The translations under genes and the position numbers were made by a program. A DNA stretch of 33,712 nt from an uncultured Bacteroidales bacterium (GTDB lineage Bacteria; Bacteroidota; Bacteroidia; Bacteroidales; Paludibacteraceae), in contig ONIM01000012.1 of assembly GCA_900317885.1 (NCBI GenBank), positions 1 to 33,712 on the forward strand, given 5' to 3'. The notes under the pieces were generated by a model. It was not told the origin of the DNA. It saw nothing but the letters and a program-made list of their open reading frames with translations, and searched no databases. Positions 16,701-25,052 of this stretch are shown here, one piece after another. The number at the start of each line of letters is the position of its first letter. Within the stretch, counting starts at the first letter, position 1.

Positions 16701-16964
16701 GACAGATGGCTCGAGAGCGCATCGTTTATGCGTATCAGTAATATCTCCCTCAGTTATACCTTCCCGGATAGATGGATGAAAAAGATTCATATCGCCAAAC
16801 TGAAACTGTATGCAAATATCCAAAACGTATGGATATTTACCGCCTATAGCGGTTACGATCCTGAGATTGGAGCGTATAACCAGCAAGCCGGCAAACTCAA
16901 TATCGATACCGGCCGCTATCCCTCACCAAGGGTATATACGTTTGGCCTCAATCTATCCTTATAA
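13785..16964 (+). CDS. susC: SusC-like TonB-dependent outer-membrane oligosaccharide transporter
   Basis: A 1059-residue protein of usual SusC length. After the signal peptide (MKRLIILFQ..., cleavage near VGQ) come a carboxypeptidase-regulatory-like domain (about 24-98), a TonB box region DEFVVVGYG (102-110), the plug domain with IRVRGASSITG and PLYIIDGVP, and a 22-strand-type barrel ending in LNLSL. Two adjacent ATGs (13785, 13788) are possible starts. SusC forms the import pore with SusD as a lid and takes up oligosaccharides using TonB energy; the neighbouring enzymes point to manno-oligosaccharides. The gene is 27 nt from susD. No promoter is visible between the terminator at 13719-13758 and the start, so expression must come from readthrough or from a promoter inside the 12373 gene. 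Confidence 0.96.
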   Translation: MMKRLIILFQLCIFSLLAVGQTMEVHGRVLDGAQKGEPMIGATVMVKGTNQGTVTDIDGLFVLQVPKNAVLVISSVGYKTQEVKANKDQLTLTMEEDTQVLDEFVVVGYGSMRKVDLTGSVGSITGDKLKESIVTNADQMLQGRVSGVQVTQNTGAPGGATSIRVRGASSITGDNEPLYIIDGVPMSGSGADIGGFDWAGGSNGQTKVNPLATISPQDIVSMDVLKDASACAIYGAAGANGVVIITTRRGEAGKMHVNYDGYVGLQTFVRKISMMNLHDYAVYQKDLYNQGFSTYLNPVYQDPSLLGRGTDWQDAVVRDALMHSHQISLTGGNAKTQFSISGGYMNQEGTVIGSNFERFSARANIDHEFAKWFKLGGSLSYARTKEKIINNDGESGILMSAITMQPDIPVKDKFGNWSGPSNLSASANYNPVAMAQLFNNRLQRDRIMGSFYGQFNFTGYLNLRTEYSFDSNTSLNKGFMPTYQFGVRINNINKIYQREEHSFYWIWKNYLNYNQTIGKHTIGAMLGMEMSRSAWEGTALQKNNLTNNDIQVMGEDGTYVTNSGWKDASTTMSVFARANYNYDNRYLITATIRGDASSKFGPAHRWGAFPSVALAWRISNEAWMRDVKQISNLKLRVGYGQVGNSNIGTYLYAAKMRAYASLFGTSFRMATNANPDLKWEASEQWNIGVDFGMFNSRIDLSVDLYQKQTKDLLLQPSVPAIIGGNGWDDIATPMTNIGRVRNRGIDISLNTAPVQTRDFQWNSNLVISVNRNMVLAMDANNTPIYGNIDWYSEFQTATAIMVGQPMGVFYGFQTDGLFENKEDIEHWAVQVDDGTGHNKIDRNTGVWVGDIRFKDLDGDGFITDKDQTVIGNPNPDFTFGFTNNFSYKNWTLGIVLNGSVGGQILNYTRVKTEGMTSIWDNQSTRVNDRVQFGYYDGDDTNKDISNLYILNNISTTLPRWNTTDVNRNNRMSDRWLESASFMRISNISLSYTFPDRWMKKIHIAKLKLYANIQNVWIFTAYSGYDPEIGAYNQQAGKLNIDTGRYPSPRVYTFGLNLSL

Positions 16965-16991
16965 ATCAACGAATATACAATCTTAGAAACA

Positions 16992-18638
16992 ATGAACAAT
17001 ATGAAACGCAGTAACCGTATCATTCATCTTGTTGTCGTCGCGATCGCCATGGTCATGAGCGCTTGTTCGGATTTCTTGACGGTAGAGCCCGAGGATAGTA
17101 TCGCTATGGGGGAGTTCTATAAGACCGAAGCCAATATCCGCCAAAATACCGCTACCCTCTATACTATGAAATCCTGGCAAGCTTTTGCCCACCAATTCAT
17201 GTGGATGGCAGGAGACGAGTTGTCCGGGGACTTGTACTATACCTATGATCAGGAGGGACAGTTTTATTATATGTCCTTTGGCGCCAATAACTCCTTCTTG
17301 ACTCAGGGCTGGCAGGGCTTATACCGAATCATCAGTTTTGCCAACAATATCATCAATACCATGCCCGACTTAGCGCGCGCCAACGGTATAAGCGAAGAGG
17401 CTATCAACCGAGGACTCGCAGAAGCAAGAGGCATTCGTGGTACCGCCTATTGGATCTTAACGGAGTATTGGGGCGATGTGACTATCGTCGAGAATAATGT
17501 GGCGATGCAATCCTCTATCTTGCGCCGCAATACCCAGGAGTCCGTCTATCGCTTTATCGTCGATGATCTGACCTTTGCTATGAAGCATCTGCCCAAGGCG
17601 GATCAGCAACCCGGCCGGTTGACCTATTGGAGCGTAGAGGGTATGTTGGCTAAAGTGTATCTCTCTATGGCTTCCCATCTGGAAAATGCCCAATCGGATA
17701 ACTATTTCGCCAAAGCAAAGTCTCTGGCGGCTGATGTGATCAATAATAGCGGTTTGTCCCTCTGGCCTAACTATGCTACTTTGTTCGATATAGAAGCCAA
17801 TAACAATCCCGAGTCGCTCATCGCTATCCAATGTATCGTCGGTGGGTATGGGTACGGCAACGCGCATAATTGTAACTGGAGCCGTACGTCATGCGCCGAT
17901 CAGGCATGGGGAGACGGCAAAGGTCCTACCGTCAACCTGCAAAAACAATATGACCCTGCAGACTTGCGACGCCAATGGGTGTATATGAGCGATGGGGACT
18001 TCTATCCTAATATCAACAAAGCGGACGGTGGCTATACCTATCATATCGCTGTGGTCGATGAGCAAGGCAATGATCTGGAGTCGGCGAATGAGATGCTGTC
18101 GCATTGCAAGAAGTATTGTATCGGTCGAGCAGCAGACTGCAATGGAGGAGTAGGCGATGCACAAGATGCTGCCAATAATATCTATCTTCTTCGCCTCGCG
18201 GATGTGTATATGGTGTACGTGGAGGCTTGTATAGGTAGAGGAGAGGCTACTTCCGATGCCTTGGCGCTCGATGTCTATGCACGCATTCGTGCGCGTGCCG
18301 GTCTAACCGCCGATGAGGATGGCGCTATCACCTACGACGAACTGATACATGAGCGCCGGTGCGAGTTCGCTTTTGAAGGAATTAATTTCTTTGATATCAA
18401 ACGCATGTTCTACCGTAATCAGGAGAAAGCCCTGGCATACCTCAACGGCATGAACCGTGAGCAGGGATATTATAACTCCGACCCCTCCAAAAAGACTGTT
18501 AGAGAGGGATATACGCTTGATCTCACAAGAGCGCTCATCACCGTCAGCGCCTCGCAGATGTATCTTCCTATTCCCGGCTCTGAGTTAACCGCTATGCCCT
18601 CCCTGGCGGAACCGGCTGTAGATTATTATGCTAAATAA
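16992..18638 (+). CDS. susD: SusD-like surface glycan-binding lipoprotein
   Basis: A 548-residue lipoprotein with lipobox VMSAC (Cys25 from the first ATG; a second ATG at 17001 would shorten the start by three residues). The segment CSDFLTVEPEDS is typical of SusD proteins, and acidic residues after the Cys fit surface export. The RagB/SusD signatures follow: an N-terminal TPR-like region, GLYRIISFANNIINTM, ARGIRGTAYWILTEYWGDV, and near the end ERRCEFAFEGINFFDIKRM. The closing LPIPGSELTAMP is also characteristic. It captures oligosaccharide on the SusC pore. It lies 27 nt after susC and 10 nt before the next start. Confidence 0.96.
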   Translation: MNNMKRSNRIIHLVVVAIAMVMSACSDFLTVEPEDSIAMGEFYKTEANIRQNTATLYTMKSWQAFAHQFMWMAGDELSGDLYYTYDQEGQFYYMSFGANNSFLTQGWQGLYRIISFANNIINTMPDLARANGISEEAINRGLAEARGIRGTAYWILTEYWGDVTIVENNVAMQSSILRRNTQESVYRFIVDDLTFAMKHLPKADQQPGRLTYWSVEGMLAKVYLSMASHLENAQSDNYFAKAKSLAADVINNSGLSLWPNYATLFDIEANNNPESLIAIQCIVGGYGYGNAHNCNWSRTSCADQAWGDGKGPTVNLQKQYDPADLRRQWVYMSDGDFYPNINKADGGYTYHIAVVDEQGNDLESANEMLSHCKKYCIGRAADCNGGVGDAQDAANNIYLLRLADVYMVYVEACIGRGEATSDALALDVYARIRARAGLTADEDGAITYDELIHERRCEFAFEGINFFDIKRMFYRNQEKALAYLNGMNREQGYYNSDPSKKTVREGYTLDLTRALITVSASQMYLPIPGSELTAMPSLAEPAVDYYAK

Positions 18639-18648
18639 CTTGATCAAT

Positions 18649-19863
18649 ATGAAAACCACTGTTTATGTACTCCCCTTAGCGATGTGGATAGTCGTTTTGG
18701 GTATAGTTATGGGACTTTCTTCCTGCTCCGATGAATATATACGTGATCACGGAAACGGTAAACCGGCTGTGATTGATTATGTACGTCTTTGTGATCCGGC
18801 GAAAGCCGATTCAGCTATCTATGAGGCAGAGATGCTATCTACCATAGCTATTGTAGGAACGAATCTGCAATCGGTTAACTCCATCTTTTTCGGCAAGACC
18901 GAAGCAGCGCTCAACTCCTCCCTCGTCAGCCCTCGGGCAATCATCGTTACGGTGCCTTTCTCACTGGAGATATCGGATAATATGCGGCTCGTGACGGTGG
19001 ATAATAAAATCACCGATTATTCCTTCCGTACCTATATCCCTGCTCCCGTCTTACGCAGCATGGTGTGCGAATATGTGGAGGATGGTGATACGGCGGTGCT
19101 CAAAGGAGATTATTTCTATGAACCCCTGCAGCTCGTCATGGCGGACGAAAAGGCGGTGGAGATTGTCAGCTGCTCCGCAACCGAGATCGCCTTCATCGTA
19201 CCCGATGGTGCCGTAGAGGGACCGCTGACCGTAACGACATCCTATGGTAGCACGTCTTCTGACTTCTATTTCCGGGACAAACGGGGATTGATAACGGATT
19301 TTCGTACCCATGAGTGGGGGAACTCCTATCTCAAAGGAGCCGTTTCGGATGTGGATGGCGTAGATGGTAACTATCTGCTTTTAGCCGCTCCGGCGGTAGG
19401 CGCGTGGGTCTGGAATAATGACCTGTCCGGTTGTTATTGGGCTAAAGACGGGCGAGGTATAGAGCCTATCGCGCAAGGCATGGCGGATACGCTCGCACTG
19501 AAATTTGAGGTGAATATCATCCAATGGAGTGATGTGCCGATGCTGTTTTGGTTTAAGACATCCGACCAGGAGTTCTCCGTCGATGACAATAACGCCCAAT
19601 ATCATTGGAAACCATGGTTGAACGAAGACGGTACGGTATCTGATGCCGCTACCGGAGGATGGACTACCGTCTCTATCCCTCTCGCGGATTTTAATACGAA
19701 TAAGGAAGAAACCAGCTCTGAGAGAATACTGGGCGAGATGTCGCAATATACCGATTTCAATATGATGATCTTTGGTGCGCAAACGGACGCAAGCAAGAAA
19801 TATCCGGTAGAAATAAGGATTGACAATCCGCGTATCGTTCCTTATCATGTGCAATCTAAATAA
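18649..19863 (+). CDS. IPT/TIG-domain surface glycan-binding lipoprotein (SGBP)
   Basis: A 404-residue lipoprotein. I start it at ATG 18649, giving a signal peptide with lipobox LSSC (Cys26) followed by SDE, consistent with surface export; the ATG at 18628 overlaps susD and only adds seven residues. Residues about 45-215 contain IPT/TIG-like Ig folds (IAIVGTNLQSVNSIFFG; VLKGDYF; IAFIVPDGAVEGPLTVTT). Residues about 225-400 form a C-terminal beta-sandwich with exposed aromatics (GAWVWNNDLSGCYW, YHWKPWL, GGWTTVSIPL), the part that binds glycan in related proteins. In polysaccharide utilisation loci this gene position just after susD is standard for SGBP-B. Mannan binding is inferred from the neighbours. 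Confidence 0.88.
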   Translation: MKTTVYVLPLAMWIVVLGIVMGLSSCSDEYIRDHGNGKPAVIDYVRLCDPAKADSAIYEAEMLSTIAIVGTNLQSVNSIFFGKTEAALNSSLVSPRAIIVTVPFSLEISDNMRLVTVDNKITDYSFRTYIPAPVLRSMVCEYVEDGDTAVLKGDYFYEPLQLVMADEKAVEIVSCSATEIAFIVPDGAVEGPLTVTTSYGSTSSDFYFRDKRGLITDFRTHEWGNSYLKGAVSDVDGVDGNYLLLAAPAVGAWVWNNDLSGCYWAKDGRGIEPIAQGMADTLALKFEVNIIQWSDVPMLFWFKTSDQEFSVDDNNAQYHWKPWLNEDGTVSDAATGGWTTVSIPLADFNTNKEETSSERILGEMSQYTDFNMMIFGAQTDASKKYPVEIRIDNPRIVPYHVQSK

Positions 19864-19872
19864 CTGATAACG

Positions 19873-21378
19873 ATGAACTACTTTAAAAGACATATTTTTT
19901 CCCTTCTGATCACCCTCTTTGCCTGCTCGCTCTCCGCTCAGACATGGCAGGCAGAATCTGCTTCCTACAGCGGCACCTTGAATGATGGAGTGGTATGGTT
20001 CTATACCGATGATGCCAACGGCTATGTACTTTTTAATATTTCCGCTTCTGCCGTATCGTCCGTGACGGTGTATGTCGGGGTGCAATCGCCGTATGGAGAC
20101 AAAGTGATGGCATGGCAGGTCTGCGGCCAATCGGGAACGACCCAACTGACGCAGCAAAACGGTACGTATGAGGTGTGTTTGGGGACTTTTACTTTTACCG
20201 CGGGCGTTAATACGATACGTTTAGCGCCTGACTGGACATGGTTTGGTATCGATTATATCCGTCTCACGGGGCTGAATGGCGGATCATCCGGAGATGGCTC
20301 TACTACCCAGATGGGGGGCTTTAAAGTAAGTGGAAACCAACTCTTGGACGGATATGGTCAGCCTTTCCGAATGATGGGCGCTAACTTGGCATACGCTTGG
20401 TTTAAAGGCTATGGTTATGACCGCCAGATGCAGGCGATGAAACGCGCGGGGGCGAATGCAGTACGTGTAGCCCTGTCGGATGGGACGCAGTACACCAAAG
20501 ACACTTATTCTACCATCCAGGGCATGATCGCACAAGCGGAAGCGCTGCAGATGATCCTCGTGCTTGAGATACATGACCATACCGGATCGGATGAGTCCTC
20601 TGCGTTGCAAACGGCTGCTGCCTATTGGGTGGAGATGGCGAATGCCTTGAAGGGACATGAGCATTCGGTGATTATCAATATCGCCAACGAATGGAAGGGA
20701 ACGTGGAAACAGCATTCCGCCTATGCTTCTGCGTATTCTACCGCCATTCAAACCATCCGGAATGCCGGCTTGACCCATTGTCTGATGGTGGATGCTGCGG
20801 GGTGGGGGCAGGAAGTAGCCAGCCTCACCAACCAGGCGCAGAATATTCTGAATGCCGATCCGCAAAAAAATGTCATCTTCTCTATTCATATGTACGAGGT
20901 GGCAGGTGCTCCGGGACGTGTGCGGACTAATATCGACAATGTCCTGAGTCATGGCGTCGCGCTATGTATAGGAGAGTTCGCATGGGCGCACAAGGGTGAT
21001 GATGTAGATGAAGATGAGATCATTTCCTACACCCGTCAGAAAGGAGTCGGATGGCTCGCTTGGTCCTGGTGGGGAAACGGCGGAGGATTGAACTATATCG
21101 ATCTCGTTACCAACCAATATGACGAGAACTCTGCCACTACGCAAACAACTGGCAATATGAGCTGTAATTGGGGACAGAAAGTAATGAACGCATGGGCTGC
21201 TGATGCACAGGTATGCTCCGTGTATCTGGATCCTCCGGTCTTGTCGTCAGATGTTTCTCCGGTCGGGGAAAATCCTGTGGATAACAACTATTATGACATG
21301 CTGGGCCGACCTGTCGCCAAACCGCAACCCGGAGCTATCTATATACATGCCGGACAAAAAATAGTAATCGCAAATTAA
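19873..21378 (+). CDS. GH5 subfamily 8-type endo-beta-1,4-mannanase with N-terminal CBM
   Basis: A 501-residue secreted enzyme (signal peptide about 1-22, LSAQ). Residues about 24-135 form a carbohydrate-binding-like sandwich ending WTWFGIDYIRL. Residues about 148-420 are the GH5 barrel, with the GH5_8 signatures MMGANLAYAWFKG, GANAVRVALSDG, ANEWKGTWK with Glu273 as acid/base, FSIHMYE, CIGEFAW with Glu368 as nucleophile, and GWLAWSWWGNGGGLNYID. It should cut internal beta-1,4-mannosyl bonds. The end (YYDMLGRPVAKPQPGAIYI to the C-terminus) looks like a type IX-type tail (MLGR...G.YI), so cell-surface display is likely. Spacing to the genes on each side is 9 and 12 nt. Confidence 0.93.
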   Translation: MNYFKRHIFSLLITLFACSLSAQTWQAESASYSGTLNDGVVWFYTDDANGYVLFNISASAVSSVTVYVGVQSPYGDKVMAWQVCGQSGTTQLTQQNGTYEVCLGTFTFTAGVNTIRLAPDWTWFGIDYIRLTGLNGGSSGDGSTTQMGGFKVSGNQLLDGYGQPFRMMGANLAYAWFKGYGYDRQMQAMKRAGANAVRVALSDGTQYTKDTYSTIQGMIAQAEALQMILVLEIHDHTGSDESSALQTAAAYWVEMANALKGHEHSVIINIANEWKGTWKQHSAYASAYSTAIQTIRNAGLTHCLMVDAAGWGQEVASLTNQAQNILNADPQKNVIFSIHMYEVAGAPGRVRTNIDNVLSHGVALCIGEFAWAHKGDDVDEDEIISYTRQKGVGWLAWSWWGNGGGLNYIDLVTNQYDENSATTQTTGNMSCNWGQKVMNAWAADAQVCSVYLDPPVLSSDVSPVGENPVDNNYYDMLGRPVAKPQPGAIYIHAGQKIVIAN

Positions 21379-21390
21379 TCGTGTAGATCT

Positions 21391-22755
21391 ATGAATACTT
21401 TGTATCACAAATCACATCATGTGTCGCTTTGGCTGCTGACGCTGCTTTTATTGGGATTCGGTTTCTCCGCATGTGAGAAAAAGGAATTGCCTGATTTCCA
21501 CGTGGTACGCCAAACATTGGCGGAAGGAGAGGTCGTGGACTCCATGATAAGTACGATCATGTTTACTTATTCGCAGCCTATTCTTCTGCTGGATTCGACG
21601 CGTATCACGCTGGATGGCGTGTCGATTTCGCCATGGGTAAAAGGCGCTCAGCTGCATATTGAGGTATCCGGTCTTCGCGGAGAATCGCAATATACGCTTT
21701 GTATCAATAAGGGGGCAATTGCCGATATCAACGGACAGCAATTACCGGATATGAAACTGGTGTTTAATACCTTGGGAGAGCGCGAACTAACTTTGCAGTT
21801 AGCTACTCAGAAGGCCTTGGGAACGGCTGCATTACCCGCCCTTAAGGTATATAAGTTCCTGCGTGAGAATTACGGTATCAAAACCCTTTCTGCTACGATG
21901 GCAAATGTATCCTTTAATACCAACGAAGCGCAATGGGTGTATAAACATACCGGACATTGGCCCGCCATGAACTGTGTCGATTTTATCCACATGGGCGAAC
22001 CCTATGCCAACTATTCGGATATGACGCAAATGATAGATTGGTGGGATAATAATGGAATCGTATTGGCATGCTGGCATTGGCGTGTACCCGTAGCACAAGG
22101 AAGCGAAGCAAAAGATTTTTATGCCAAAAACAATACCTTCAATCCCGCTAATGCCGTTATCCCCGGAACGTGGGAGAATCAGTTTATCGAAACCGATATT
22201 GAGAACCTTGTTGTCATTCTCAAGCAATTTCAAAGTGCAGGTATCCCCGTCATCTGGCGTCCTTTCCATGAAGCAGCCGGTGGTTGGTTCTGGTGGGGAA
22301 CAGGAGGCGGAGAGACCTATGTGAAATTATGGAGATGGATGTTCAATAAACTCGTAGTGGAGCATCGTATCAATAACCTCATTTGGGTATGGACAACGGA
22401 GACTAACGATGATTCATGGTATCCCGGCGAGGATTACGTGGATATCATCGGTCGTGATATGTATAACCAATCTTCAGCAACAGCTATGGCTTCGGAGTTC
22501 TCCGCGGCGCAACGGAGATTCCCTAATAAGATAATCACCCTCTCCGAATGCGGATCTGTGGCTACCGTCAATAATCAATGGCAAGCAGGTGCCCGATGGA
22601 GTTGGTTCATGCCGTGGTATGACGCAGGTAGAACGAGATCGGTGGTCAGCAATGAGTTTAATGGTACTAATCATGAGCATGCCAATATTACGTGGTGGAA
22701 TGCCGCTTTTGGCAACCGGTATGTGCTGACGCGGGATGATCTGCCGGATTGGTAA
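21391..22755 (+). CDS. GH26 endo-beta-mannanase lipoprotein with N-terminal Ig-like domain
   Basis: A 454-residue lipoprotein with lipobox FSAC (Cys28) followed by EKKE, suggesting surface exposure. Residues about 35-130 form a SbsA/Big_5-type Ig-like domain (ISTIMFTYSQPILL; ESQYTLCINKGAIADINGQ). Residues about 145-450 are the GH26 barrel. Key sites: FHEAAGGWFWWG with Glu294 as acid/base, LIWVWTTE, DIIGRDMY, and TLSECGSV with Glu386 as nucleophile. GH26 enzymes cleave beta-1,4-mannan with retention. By comparison with two-GH26 mannan loci, this longer, acidic-tagged enzyme is the likely surface endo-acting one and the GH26 at 31611 the periplasmic one. The start gives a somewhat long n-region (MNTLYHKSHH), but no closer ATG exists. 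Confidence 0.93.
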   Translation: MNTLYHKSHHVSLWLLTLLLLGFGFSACEKKELPDFHVVRQTLAEGEVVDSMISTIMFTYSQPILLLDSTRITLDGVSISPWVKGAQLHIEVSGLRGESQYTLCINKGAIADINGQQLPDMKLVFNTLGERELTLQLATQKALGTAALPALKVYKFLRENYGIKTLSATMANVSFNTNEAQWVYKHTGHWPAMNCVDFIHMGEPYANYSDMTQMIDWWDNNGIVLACWHWRVPVAQGSEAKDFYAKNNTFNPANAVIPGTWENQFIETDIENLVVILKQFQSAGIPVIWRPFHEAAGGWFWWGTGGGETYVKLWRWMFNKLVVEHRINNLIWVWTTETNDDSWYPGEDYVDIIGRDMYNQSSATAMASEFSAAQRRFPNKIITLSECGSVATVNNQWQAGARWSWFMPWYDAGRTRSVVSNEFNGTNHEHANITWWNAAFGNRYVLTRDDLPDW

Positions 22756-22770
22756 TAACTTGAATGAGAT

Positions 22771-25041
22771 ATGATTGTTGCATTCTTTTTGGTTCTGGTA
22801 ATGTGCTTGTCTGCTTGTCATCACGCCGATACACCGGCGTATAAGGATTCGACCCTTACCCCCGCTCAGCGAGCCGAGGATTTGTTGAGTCGTATGACCC
22901 TCGAGGAGAAGGTCGGACAAATGAATCAGTTTGTCGGATTGGAGCATATACGCCTCAATTCCTCGGTCATGACCGAAGATGAACTCTATCGTAATACCGC
23001 AAGCGGCTATTACCCGGGCTACTCCATCAGCGATGTTGAACAGATGATTCGCGAGGGTAAAGTAGGATCTTTTCTGCATGTACTCACCATGGAGGAAGCC
23101 AATCATCTGCAGCAACTATGTCTGGAGAGTCGGTTGGGCATCCCATGCCTCATAGGTATAGATGCTATTCATGGGAATGCGAAATGCTATGGCAATACGG
23201 TGTATCCTACTCATATCGGTTTAGCATGCTCGTTTGATACCGCATTGGCTTATACCATCGCTCGCCAGACCGCACAGGAGATGCGCGCCATGAACATGTA
23301 TTGGACCTTTGATCCGAATGTAGAGGTGGCGCGTGACCCCAGATGGGGACGAGTAGGAGAGACGTTCGGAGAGGATCCTTATCTTGTATCTTTAATGGGT
23401 GTCCAAACTACCCGAGGACTCCAAGAGGGAGGCGTGCTGGCATGCGTCAAACATTTTATCGCCGGCTCGCAGTCCCAGAACGGAACCAATGGCGCACCGG
23501 CGGATCTGAGCGAACGAACGCTGCGGCAGGTATTCTTCCCGCCTTTTGAAGCTAACGTAAGAGCCTCTGTAGCTACGCTCATGCCCTCACATAACGAACT
23601 CAATGGTATACCTTGTCATAGCAATTATGATCTTATTGAGAATACTGCACGTCGTGATTGGGGTTTTAAGGGATTGGTTATCAGCGATTGGATGGACATA
23701 GAGCATCTCCATGATCTGCATTTTACCGCAGTGGATAATAAAGATGCTTTCCGGCAAGCTATCTTGGCTGGCATAGATGTACATATGCATGGTCCCGAAT
23801 GGAATGAAGCCGTTTGCCAACTCGTACGCGAAGGCGCTATCTCGGAGCAACGTATTGATCAGAGTGTGCGTCGCATCCTTGAAACCAAATTCCGGTTAGG
23901 CATATTCGAGCATCCTTTCAGTCGTGCGGAAATACGTGATAGTATTTGTTTCTGCCCCGAGCATCAGCAAACGGCTTTGCAAGCCGCTCAACAATCTATC
24001 GTTCTCCTCAAAAACGAAAACCTGTTACCTATTCACCCGGAGCAATACCATCGGATTATGATTACCGGTATCAATGCCGATGATGAGAATATTATGGGTG
24101 ATTGGTCTGAGCCTCAGCCGGAGGAAAATCTATGGACGGTGGTCAGGGGATTGCATACCGTATTACCGCAGGCGGATATACACTTCGTTGATCAGGGGTG
24201 GGATCCGCAACACATGAGCCCTACTCAGGTAGCTCGCGCAGAAGCGGAAGCCCAGAAAGCCGATCTCAATATTATCGTGGCCGGAGAGTATATGATGCGC
24301 AAACGATGGATGGAACGTACCGGAGGTGAAGATACGGATCGCAGCAATATAGACCTCGTAGGACTCCAAAATCAACTCATTGAGAGAGTCGCTGCTTCCG
24401 GCAAACCTACGATCCTCATTCTTATTTCCGGACGTCCTTTGGGAGTTACCTATGCGGCGGAGCATTTGCCGGCTATTATTCAGGCCTGGGAACCGGGACA
24501 GTTCGGCGGCTTGGCGATAGCCCAAATCATAGTGGGCAAAGTCAATCCTTCCGCTAAATTAGCGGTTACTATCCCGCGCCATGTGGGACAAGTGGGCATG
24601 TATTATAATCATCTGCCCTCGATGTACTTCCATCCGTACGCCGCAGGTGAATCAAGCGCTCCCCTTTGGCCCTTTGGCTATGGATTGAGTTACAGCACCT
24701 TCCGCTATAGTAACTTGAAGGTGAGTGATACGCTCCCCATCCGAGTGTCGGCGCAAATTACCAATACCTCTCAACGAGATGGCGTGGAGATAGCGCAATT
24801 GTACATACGCGACCGGTATAGTGCCATTACGCGCCCTGTCAAAGAACTCAAAGGATTTAAACGCATCGCTCTGGCAGCCGGAGAGACGAAACAGATTGAG
24901 TTCGTCCTTACCCGGCAGGATTTGCAATATATAGGTCCTGAGATGAAGCCGGTCTTTGAACCCGGAGAGTTTGAGATAATGGTAGGTGCAAGCAGCAGAG
25001 ATGAAGATTTGCTGAAACAAACAATCAATATTGACAAATAG
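22771..25041 (+). CDS. GH3 beta-glycosidase lipoprotein (beta-glucosidase/beta-mannosidase type)
   Basis: A 756-residue GH3 enzyme with the usual three parts: the barrel (about 30-375; IGIDAIHGN, RDPRWGRVGETFGEDP, KHFI, and VISDW with Asp306 as nucleophile), the alpha/beta sandwich (about 400-620; YMMRKRWMERTGGEDTDR with Glu520 the likely acid/base), and a fibronectin-III-like end (about 660-755). The FGYGLSYSTF motif joins the last two. In this setting it would remove glucose or mannose from the ends of gluco/manno-oligosaccharides; the sequence alone does not fix the sugar. The N-terminus is very short (lipobox CLSAC, Cys16) and lacks a basic residue, which is unusual; no in-frame start lies upstream because a TGA at 22765 blocks it. 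No acidic tag follows the Cys (CHHADTP), so a periplasmic site is more likely. Confidence 0.93.
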   Translation: MIVAFFLVLVMCLSACHHADTPAYKDSTLTPAQRAEDLLSRMTLEEKVGQMNQFVGLEHIRLNSSVMTEDELYRNTASGYYPGYSISDVEQMIREGKVGSFLHVLTMEEANHLQQLCLESRLGIPCLIGIDAIHGNAKCYGNTVYPTHIGLACSFDTALAYTIARQTAQEMRAMNMYWTFDPNVEVARDPRWGRVGETFGEDPYLVSLMGVQTTRGLQEGGVLACVKHFIAGSQSQNGTNGAPADLSERTLRQVFFPPFEANVRASVATLMPSHNELNGIPCHSNYDLIENTARRDWGFKGLVISDWMDIEHLHDLHFTAVDNKDAFRQAILAGIDVHMHGPEWNEAVCQLVREGAISEQRIDQSVRRILETKFRLGIFEHPFSRAEIRDSICFCPEHQQTALQAAQQSIVLLKNENLLPIHPEQYHRIMITGINADDENIMGDWSEPQPEENLWTVVRGLHTVLPQADIHFVDQGWDPQHMSPTQVARAEAEAQKADLNIIVAGEYMMRKRWMERTGGEDTDRSNIDLVGLQNQLIERVAASGKPTILILISGRPLGVTYAAEHLPAIIQAWEPGQFGGLAIAQIIVGKVNPSAKLAVTIPRHVGQVGMYYNHLPSMYFHPYAAGESSAPLWPFGYGLSYSTFRYSNLKVSDTLPIRVSAQITNTSQRDGVEIAQLYIRDRYSAITRPVKELKGFKRIALAAGETKQIEFVLTRQDLQYIGPEMKPVFEPGEFEIMVGASSRDEDLLKQTINIDK

Positions 25042-25052
25042 TATTTATCACC

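Noticed and set aside
15885-16886. A 333-codon open frame on the minus strand inside susC
   Set aside because: It is antisense to a well-supported SusC barrel, has no recognisable domain, and follows from codon bias of the coding strand.
16992-18638. Possible ECF sigma/anti-sigma or hybrid two-component regulator near susCD
   Set aside because: No such gene is found anywhere in the window; the only regulator is the AraC-type protein at 503.
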